Shown one piece after another: positions 57,481 to 64,000 of a stretch of 64,000 nucleotides of DNA (positions are counted from its first letter, which is position 1; each line of letters begins with the position of its first letter). The notes under the pieces are model-generated. The model was not told the origin of the DNA and made no database searches. It worked only from the letters and a program-made list of their open reading frames with translations. The translations under genes and the position numbers were made by a program. Origin of the DNA: Pictodentalium vernedei (lineage: Eukaryota; Mollusca; Scaphopoda; Dentaliida; Dentaliidae); the NCBI GenBank assembly GCA_031216915.1, contig CM062292.1, forward strand, positions 70,374,956 through 70,438,955, in the 5' to 3' direction.

Positions 57481-57725
57481 ATAATAATAATAATAATTCT
57501 TTGGCCTTCCGCTAATTTGGAGCGGTCCTCTTACGAAGAGGACTACTTCAACCCCAGTCCTCCGCCGGGTTATTCCACCCAACTCTCCCTGCTAATCTCC
57601 CAGAATTCATTCAACAATCGTTTCATAATTCCACCCATTGGTGCTTTCTCGATCTCCCAAACTATGAAATTGACCCTTTCCCTCATGTAATTTCTCATCG
57701 ACTTATCTTTCATATTTTCATCCCA
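57481..57725 (-). pseudogene. old CR1-group LINE, 3' end
   Basis: Minus strand. The 3' tail AATAATAATAAT (57481-57497) and GGCCTTCCGCTAATTTGGAG match the 3' end of LINE A-C. The coding remnant reads WDENMKDKSMRNYMRERVNF, IVWEIEKAPMGGIMKRLLNE and FWEISRE, corresponding to the last ~50 residues of LINE C ORF2. The upstream part continues at 61190 after an insertion. Confidence 0.8.
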
Positions 57726-57757
57726 TCATTTTCAAAAATGCGGGTATATAGTCGTGA

Positions 57758-57803
57758 TCTCCGTCCGTCCGTCCGTCCGTCCGTCCGTCCGTCCGTCCGT
57801 CCG
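57758..57803. repeat. (CCGT)n microsatellite
   Basis: About eleven CCGT units followed by ACGTACGTCAGTCTGTCC. Confidence 0.95.
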
Positions 57804-57839
57804 TACGTACGTCAGTCTGTCCGGGCCAACATTTCGGGT

Positions 57840-58250
57840 TTAGGGGATATTATTATTAGGGGCTACCTCCAAATTAAGGTAGTGTTAGGGTTAGGAGTGG
57901 GGTGGGGTTAGGGTTAGGGGTAGCCCCAGAATAGGGCTTAAGGTTGGGGAGGGTTAGGTCCCGGGGGTAGGGTTGGGGTCAGGGGTGGGGTTTTAGTTTT
58001 AATAGCCCCTAAACCGAACAATAGCTCCTAATCCTATTGGCTCGGATACGATGGGGTGGGGTCAGGAGTGGGGTGGGGGTTAGGGTTAGGGGTATCCCCA
58101 GAGTAGGGCTTAAGGTTGGGGGGTTAGGTCCCGGGGTGGTGGGGGTTAGAGTCTGGGGTGGGCTTTTAGGGTTTAGGGTCAGGGTGGAGTAGGGTTAGGG
58201 TGTGTTTTTGGGTGGAGGGGTGGGGTTAGGGTTAAATATAAGTTCTAGGG
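57840..58250. repeat. G-rich TTAGGG-like tract
   Basis: Irregular repeats of GGTTAGGGTTAGGGG, GTAGCCCCAGAATAGGGCTT and GGGGTTAGGTCCCGGGG. It resembles telomere repeat but is interrupted and two blocks repeat at about 180 bp spacing, so it is better seen as an internal satellite with quadruplex potential. Confidence 0.75.
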
Positions 58251-58360
58251 TGGAGCGGATGGGGTTCTGAGTAACTTAAGGTTTTGGACATACAAAATGT
58301 TTTTTGGTAGCCCATAAACCCGAAATGTTGGAGCGTCCGTCTGTCCGTACGTCACACCCT

Positions 58361-61150
58361 GAAAGGCTCCTAGGGTATTCAATTCGAAACGTTCAAACTA
58401 TGCTAATGTGTTCAGGTAGCAACTCTAAATGTGCATGAAGGTTTCGGAATTTTGATTTGGCCCCAGGTGGTCCCAGTGGAACCACTTTTATCGTTAGAAA
58501 ATCAGTTTTCATCGAAAGGCTCCTAGGGTATTTGATTCGAAACGCTTAAACTATGCTAATGTGTTCAGGTAACATCTCTAGATTGCATGAAGGTTTCGGA
58601 ATTTTGATTTTGCCCCAGGTGGTTCCAGTGGAACCACTTTTATCGTTAGAAAATCAGTTTTCATCGAAAGGCTCCTAGGGTATTTAATTCGAAACTCTCA
58701 AACTATGCTAATATGTTCAGGTAGCAAGTCTAGATGTGCATGAAGATTTCGGAATTTTGATTTGGCCCCAGGTGGTTCCAGTGGAACCACTTTTATAGTT
58801 AGAAAATCAGTTTTCATCGAAAGGCTCCTAGGGTATTCAATTTGAAACGTTTAAACTATGCTAATGTGTTCAGGTAGCATCTCTAGATGTGCATGAAGGT
58901 TTCGGAGTTTTTATTTTGCCCCCGGTGGTTCCAGTGGAACCACATTTATCGTTAGAAAATCAGTTTTCATCGAAAGGCTCTTAGGGTATTTAATTCGAAA
59001 CGTTTAAACTATGCTAATGTGTTCAGGTAACATCTCTAGATGTGCATGAAAGGCTTGGAATTTTTATTTTGCCCCCAGTGGTTCCAGTGGAACCACTTTT
59101 ATCGTTAGAAAATCAGTTTTCATCGAAAGGCTCCTAGGGTATTTAATTCGAAACGTTTAAACTATGCTAATGTGTTCAGGTACCAACTCTAGATATGCAT
59201 GAATGTTTTGGAATTTTGATTTGGCCCCATGTGGTTCCAGGGGGACCACTTTTATCGTAGGAAAATCAGTTTTCATCGAAAGGCTTTTAGGGTATTTAAT
59301 TCGAAACGTTTAATCTATGCTAATGTGTTCAGGTAACATCTCTAGATGTGCATGAAGGTTTCGGAATTTTGATTTGGCCCTAGGTGGTTACAGTGGAACC
59401 ACTTTTATTGTTGGAAAATCAGTTTTCTTCGAAAGGCTCCTAGGGTATTTAATTCAAAACGTTTTAACTATGATAATGTGTTCAGGTAGCATCTCCAGAT
59501 GTGCACGAAGGTTTCGGAATTTTGATTTGGCCCCAGGTGGTTCCAGAGGAACCACTTTTATCGTTAGGAAATCAGTTTTCATCGAAAGGCTCCTAGGGTA
59601 TTTAATTCGAAACGTTAAAACTATGCTAAGGTGTTCAGGTAACATCTCTAGATGTGCATAAAGGTTTCGGAATTTTGATTTAGCCCCAGGTGGTTCCAGT
59701 GGAACCACTTGTATCATTGGAAAATCAGTTTTCATAGAAAGTCTTCATGACTATTTAATTTGAATCGTATAAACTATGCTAATGTGTTCACGTAGCATCA
59801 CTAGGCGTGTATGAAGGTTTTGGGATTTTGATTTTGCCCCAGTTGATTCCAGTGGAACCCCTTTTATTGTTAGAAAATCAGTTTTCATCAAAAGGCTCTT
59901 AGGGTATTTAATTCAAACGTTTAAACTATGCTAATGTATTCAGGTAACATCTCTAGATGTGCATGAAGGTTTCGGATTTTTAATTTGGCCCCAGGTGGTT
60001 CCAGTGGAACCATTTTTATCTTTAGAAAATCAGTTTTCATCGAAAGGCTCCTAGAGTATTTAATTCGAAACGTTTAAACTATGCTAATGTGTTCAGGTAA
60101 CATCTCTAGATGTGCATGAAGGTTTTGGAATTTTGATTTGGACACAGGTGGTTCAAATGGAACCTCTTTTATTGTTGGAAAATCAGTTTTCATCGAAAGG
60201 CTCCTAGGGTATTTAATTCGAAACGTTTAAACTATGCTAATGTGTTCAGGTAACATCTCTAGAAGTGCATGAAGGTTTCGGAATTTTGATTTTGCCCCAA
60301 GTGGTTCCAGTGGAACCACTTTTATCATTAGAAAATCAGTTTTCATCGAAAGGCTCCGAGGGTATTTAATTCGAAACGCTTAAACTATGCTAATGTGTTC
60401 AGGTAACATCTGTAGATGTCCATGAAGGTTTCGGAATTTTGGTTTGGCCCTAGGTGGTTCCAGTGGAACCACTTTTGCCGTTAGGAAATCAGTTTTTATC
60501 GAAAGGCTCCTACGGTATTTTATTCGAAACGTTTAAACGATGCTAATGTGTTCAGGTAACATCTTTAGATGTGCATGAGGGTTTCGGAATTTTGATTTGG
60601 CCCCAGGTGGTTCAAGTGGAACCACTTTTATCTTTAGAAAATCAGTTTTCATCGAAAGGCTCCTAGGGTATTTAATTCGAAACGTTTAAACTATGCTAAT
60701 GTGTTCAGGTGGCATCTCTAGATGTGCATGAAGGTTTCGGAATTTTGAGTTTGCCCCCAGTGGTTCCAGTGGAACCACTTTTATCATTAGAAAATCAATT
60801 TTCATCGAAAGGCTCCTAGGGTATTTAATTCGAAACGCTTAAACTATGCTAATGTGTTCAGGTAACATCTGTAGATGTGCACAAAGGTTTCGAAATTTTG
60901 ATTTTGCCCCAGGTGTTTCCAGTGGAACCACTTTTATCATTAGAAAATCAGTTTTCATCGAAAGGCTCCTACAGTATTTAATTCGAAACGTTTAAACTAT
61001 GCTAATGTGTTCAAGTAACATCTCTAGATGTGCATGAAGGTTTCGAAAATTTGATTTGGCCCCAGTTGGTTCCAGTGGAACCACTTTTATCGTTAGAAAA
61101 TCAGTTTTCATCGAAAAGCTCCTTGCGTATTAATTCAAAACGTTAAGACT
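58361..61150. repeat. 153 bp satellite array, about 18 copies
   Basis: Units begin GAAAGGCTCCTAGGGTATTT at 58361, 58514, 58666 and so on to 60958, with a partial unit at 61112; spacing averages 153 bp. Each has ACTATGCTAATGTGTTCAGG, GATGTGCATGAAGGTTTCGG and the palindrome GTGGTTCCAGTGGAACCAC. Units differ by a few percent. Because 153 is a multiple of three, frames such as 59374-59661 stay open across units. Confidence 0.95.
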
Positions 61151-61190
61151 ATGCTAAGGTGTTGCTAAGGAAATGCGGGGATACACCATT

Positions 61191-61470
61191 GTGTGCTTTG
61201 CACACAAATAACTCGACCTAGTTCCTTTAGTTTCCGAAGGCAAATATTTGGGGCATTCTAGAATGATATGTTCCATGGTCTCCATTACTCCCAATTTTCA
61301 CATTTGGCACGCTCCTCGGCGAGCGTTTCGCAGGTTTAAAACACGATATCGAAAAGAAAGTATTAGTTGGAAAAAATAACCACTCTTCTGACAGCTTTTA
61401 TTAGTAATATATTTCTGCCAAATTTGAACTTCTCGAGTACATCGCTGACATACACGCACACAAGCATCGA
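61191..61470 (-). pseudogene. old CR1-group LINE, zinc-knuckle region
   Basis: Minus strand reads QIWQKYITNKSCQKSGYFFQ and LRNARRGACQM, then in another frame CENWGVMETMEHIILECPKY and LPSETKGT. This matches LINE C around FEKYLDGTFGG and CQMCHSGVVETLEHFLLECPQY. It is the upstream half of the LINE whose 3' end lies at 57481. Confidence 0.75.
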
Positions 61471-61496
61471 TCACCCGCACAATCACGGGCGGACAG

Positions 61497-61570
61497 ATCA
61501 TCCCCTGAGTTCCAATGTGTTCTATGTCCCTACTGGCACATAGAACACTCTGGAACTCAGGGAACAAGAT
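61497..61570. repeat. hairpin family W, copy 2
   Basis: ATCCCCTGAGTTCCAATGTGTT is matched by AACACTCTGGAACTCAGGGA around TATGTCCCTACTGGCACAT; compare 54195-54262. Confidence 0.75.
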
Positions 61571-61574
61571 GTTC

Positions 61575-61625
61575 GTCGTCTGTGACCCTGATGAAATAGA
61601 ATCTGAAATACACTTCATTCTGCAA
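61575..61625 (+). pseudogene. possible LINE zinc-knuckle remnant
   Basis: Plus-strand CDPDEIESEIHFILQK resembles the C...IEDE.HFLL.C end of I/CR1-type ORF2. The overlapping minus-strand frame to 61813 is then largely a shadow. Very short, so tentative. Confidence 0.35.
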
Positions 61626-61935
61626 AAGTGACAGCCCGGAGAATTTTCGAACTTTGGTTGTAAAAGTCGCCTCTTCTCAAATCCTTGCGTAAAATGAAGT
61701 GAATTACCGACTATGCTTCTCCATGGTGCCCAAAAATTTAATCTATAACAAGTGCTAGAGGGACTATATCCCATTTGTGAATTGAAATATTTGATAAGAG
61801 GGAGCGACCTCATTTACCCCGATACGTCGTACTCTCTGTGGCTGGTGTAAAGTTGATTTAAAACATCAACGCTCTCGTTTGTAAGTTGTTACTATGAAAC
61901 GCCTGACCACTACTAATTTTTTTGTAGCCTCGGCT

Positions 61936-62285
61936 GGGGGCGCGGTGGCTCTATAGGTGCAGTTTACAAGCTGAGAGGTCTTCGGTTTGAACCCCACCTG
62001 CGACAACTGCGTTGTGTCCTTGTGCAAGACACTTCACCTCCATTGCCTACGTGGGGGCACGGTGACGTTATGTACTAAGGCGTAATGCACGTCGAAGGTG
62101 CACCTGCCTTCAACTAATGCTAACCTTGCTTGTGCGGAGTCAGTATGTTGGAGAGCCTGACAGTTGCTCACCGTTGCTCGGATGTTCTCTCAGGGTACTC
62201 CGGCTTCGCCCAACTGTAAAACTGTCCCACACGAGATGACCCTGGCTGTCAAAAGTGTAGTTAAACCCCAATAGATAAATAAATA
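61936..62285 (+). mobile_element. tRNA-headed SINE with target duplication
   Basis: Starts GGGGGCGCGGTGGCTCTATA (A box damaged), B box GGTTTGAACCC, family body and AGATAAATAAATA tail. Flanks TAGCCTCGGCT (61925-61935) and TAGCCTCTGCT (62286-62296) form an 11 bp duplication with one mismatch. Confidence 0.88.
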
Positions 62286-62476
62286 TAGCCTCTGCTATAA
62301 CAAAGTATCAAATTGACGAAGCAGAAACTAGTTGTATCGTCCTGGTGTTACAGGCTCTATATGTTACACGGATCTAATCTTTGTTTAATTTCTGCCAGAA
62401 TTACGTATATAGGTATGATAAATAAAATATACTTATCAATACTGATCTATTTTTTATGTAATTTTTCACATTCATA

Positions 62477-62660
62477 TAGAATATATCCATAGTAGCTTGG
62501 TGTACCAAATGTTCATCACGAGTGGTGAAGTGGTGTTAACCGCGGGCCTTTGGCGCGGTTAACTCCACTTCACCACGAGTGGTGAACATTTGGTACACCA
62601 AGCTACTTTTTGTATATTTTATTGATACTATGATCGTCAGATTATTAAGAGTCGCTGTTA
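62477..62660. mobile_element. palindromic element family Y, copy 2
   Basis: Near-perfect hairpin AGTAGCTTGGTGTACCAAAT ... ATTTGGTACACCAAGCTACT with inner GTGGTGAAGTGG and GGTTAAC arms, then TGATCGTCAGATTATTAAGA as at 56551. It lies next to the promoter-like repeat. Confidence 0.8.
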
Positions 62661-62734
62661 TTTTTATTGGTGATGTTGTTGGTGTTGGAGGAGGGTCTGG
62701 GGACTGGCTCTGTTCATATTACAGTAGTATGTCT

Positions 62735-62995
62735 CGCACGTTTGAGGTCTAGGTTGGATGACCCCGGTGGATGACCCCGGAAGTGACGTCATGCCATGTG
62801 ACCTAGTGGCGCCATGTTGTGTTGTCATGGTAACCCGCGTGAGCGGCCATGTTGTGACGTCATTTCGATAGTGATACGTGGTGTTAGTGCGCATGCGCAG
62901 CGCGTGTTGTTAGGGTAATACGTGTTTCCGTCGTCCATTTTGTATACTGGAGGCTGCCATCTTGGTTTCTATGGTAGCACGTGATTGCTATGTGA
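62735..62995 (-). promoter_or_regulatory. promoter-like dispersed repeat, copy 2
   Basis: Inverted copy of 44285-44545. Motifs here are sharper: CCGGAAGTGACGTCA (ETS plus CRE composite), GCGCATGCGCAGCGC (NRF1), TTGTGACGTCAT (second CRE), TTGTCATGGTAAC (X-box-like), CTGCCATCTTGG (YY1) and AGCACGTGATT (E-box). Order and spacing agree between copies. Confidence 0.65.
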
Positions 62996-63593
62996 CTCAA
63001 TTTTTCTGCTTATAACCTAGTCATTGCGGCTGATGATGATCGATGTCTGCCTTCTGAACCCCACGTCAGTGTTATGGTTGCGAATGTCAGTACGTAGCCA
63101 GTCTTTGATTTTATTCTGAGGTAGCCCAATATGTCTGTAGTCTTCGAGTCTTCCCTCTAGATGGTGCTGAAAATATACTATACCCTTGCGATAACTCATC
63201 TTCCGTGACAGACCATAAACGACATATGCATCGTTTCAGCCCGGAGGTCGATTAGCTAAAACAATGCATGTGTCTTGCTTTCCCATAGAATTTGAGTTTC
63301 TGTCTGGGTGAAAACTACACGCTGATGTTGTTTTAGTGATAACCCACTCACCACACACTTGATACAGGTTACAAATCTGTGTAGAATACAGCGTCGAACA
63401 ATATTACTTGCAGGATATTACTAACAAAACACTTCTGTTATATTATTGTCATTTATAGTACCCGCTTCGCATAAGGAGTCTTCCATATACATATACTCTT
63501 AAAAAATTCTGCCTGGTTCACAAGAATCGGTTGTGATTCTCGAAAACTCCTGCAGCGAGCATCAATTTTTAGTCCTTAGATACTTTAGAATCA
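62996..63593. other. no gene; decayed hairpin remnant
   Basis: CATCGTTTCAGCCCGGAGGT near 63223-63275 is a decayed version of the hairpin at 7729. Otherwise featureless. Confidence 0.4.
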
Positions 63594-63815
63594 TGGCGAA
63601 CAATTCTGTCATTTGCAAGAGATTTGCAAGAAAGTTAGCTCCCCTTAATTTCGTAAAACTCTTCACAAATTTAATACTGCGGATGTGGGTGTTGTATCAT
63701 CGGTGTGTGTATCACTTCACAAGCTTCAAGTATTTTCTGCAGAATTGTATAAGAATACAGAAGCTGGCTTTTTACAGGTTTTTTTCCATTCAGTAGTAAC
63801 GTTTGACTATTAATC
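63594..63815 (+). repeat. dispersed repeat V, copy 2
   Basis: Matches the reverse complement of 49765-50035. An 87-codon frame (63533-63796) covers it, but the other copy does not keep the same frame, so coding is doubtful. Confidence 0.5.
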
Positions 63816-64000
63816 TCCATAGAAACCCATTTAAAAATAAGGAAACTACGTGTTCACCATATTTGGATGTTCTGAAACGTTTTTCTGTCGTTATATCAAC
63901 AGTGTGCGCATCGTGGCATATAATACAGACATTGTCCATTCCAATAATATAAAAGTCTAGGGGGTGCAATTTGCTAAATGTTGTTCCTTGGAGGAATAAA
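63816..64000. other. no recognisable feature
   Basis: AT-rich end of window, nothing recognised. Confidence 0.35.

Larger units (their letters stand above)
57726..61190. mobile_element. rolling-circle (HINE-like) non-autonomous element, tentative
   Basis: A 3.4 kb insertion between two halves of an old LINE. The left part has AATGCGGGTATATAGTCGTG then (CCGT)n, an arrangement I recall from DINE-1/Helentron-associated elements. The centre is a satellite array. The right end has AATGCGGGGATAC, a hairpin TGTGTGC/GCACACA, and ten bases later CTAG before T, as in Helitron 3' ends. No Rep/helicase. Exact ends unproven; a plain satellite expansion is the alternative. Confidence 0.45.

Noticed and set aside
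57840-58250. true telomere or telomere fusion
   Set aside because: Repeats are irregular, interrupted and embedded between a microsatellite and a satellite array inside a LINE.
59374-59735. 95- and 93-codon frames in both directions
   Set aside because: They span 153 bp satellite units; openness follows from a period divisible by three.
58361-61150. CRISPR-like array
   Set aside because: Units are contiguous 153 bp satellites with no unique spacers or cas genes, in a eukaryotic setting.
61298-61813. 171-codon minus-strand frame
   Set aside because: Made up of a LINE remnant, a hairpin and the antisense of a second LINE remnant; not one gene.

Overview
The window is animal genomic DNA made almost entirely of mobile elements, with no intact host gene that I can recognise. 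CR1-group, L2-like and Penelope-like retroelements, SINEs with internal Pol III promoters, many short inverted-repeat transposons and long GT microsatellites together point to a metazoan, probably a marine invertebrate. I cannot name the species; a deuterostome is a guess from the SINE style. I see no rRNA gene, functional tRNA gene, CRISPR array or bacterial operon.

Layout. 1-11 kb: SINE copies, short palindromic DNA transposons (piggyBac-like with TTAA targets, hAT-like, mariner-like), two old LINE reverse-transcriptase fragments and one broken gene piece with a possible PIN/FEN1-like N-terminus (6.1-6.8 kb). 11.4-39.3 kb: a cluster of recent retroelements and tandem segmental duplications. 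Its parts are LINE A (minus strand), segment X (ending in an L2-type 3' fragment with a GT tail), Penelope-like element PLE1 (minus, looks whole), PLE2 (interrupted by the full-length LINE C), a second part-copy of LINE A, X2, PLE3 and X3. Two junctions, at 31443/31444 and 37177/37178, join a Penelope interior to LINE A or X sequence, as expected for head-to-tail duplication. 39.3-40.3 kb: a compound minisatellite. 40.4-57 kb: nested DNA transposons, more SINEs and a dispersed repeat resembling a CpG promoter. 57.5-61.5 kb: an old LINE 3' end split by a 3.4 kb insertion carrying a CCGT microsatellite, a TTAGGG-like G-rich tract and about 18 copies of a 153 bp satellite. 61.9-64 kb: further SINE and repeat copies.

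How the parts work together. LINE C encodes an ORF1 (zinc finger plus SGNH esterase-like domain) and an ORF2 (endonuclease, reverse transcriptase, C-terminal zinc knuckle), both open, so it may be a source copy; LINE B is a nearly identical 5'-truncated daughter. PLE1 encodes a reverse transcriptase fused to a GIY-YIG endonuclease, has a separate ORF1 that also ends in an SGNH-like domain, and carries a hammerhead-ribozyme-like motif upstream. The SINEs encode nothing and would depend on a LINE. The short palindromic elements encode nothing and would depend on transposases outside the window. Several unrelated classes of these small elements share one design: terminal repeats around a long central hairpin.

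Limits: copy relationships were judged by eye. Near-identity among X1/X2/X3 and PLE1/2/3 could partly reflect assembly error and needs long-read confirmation.
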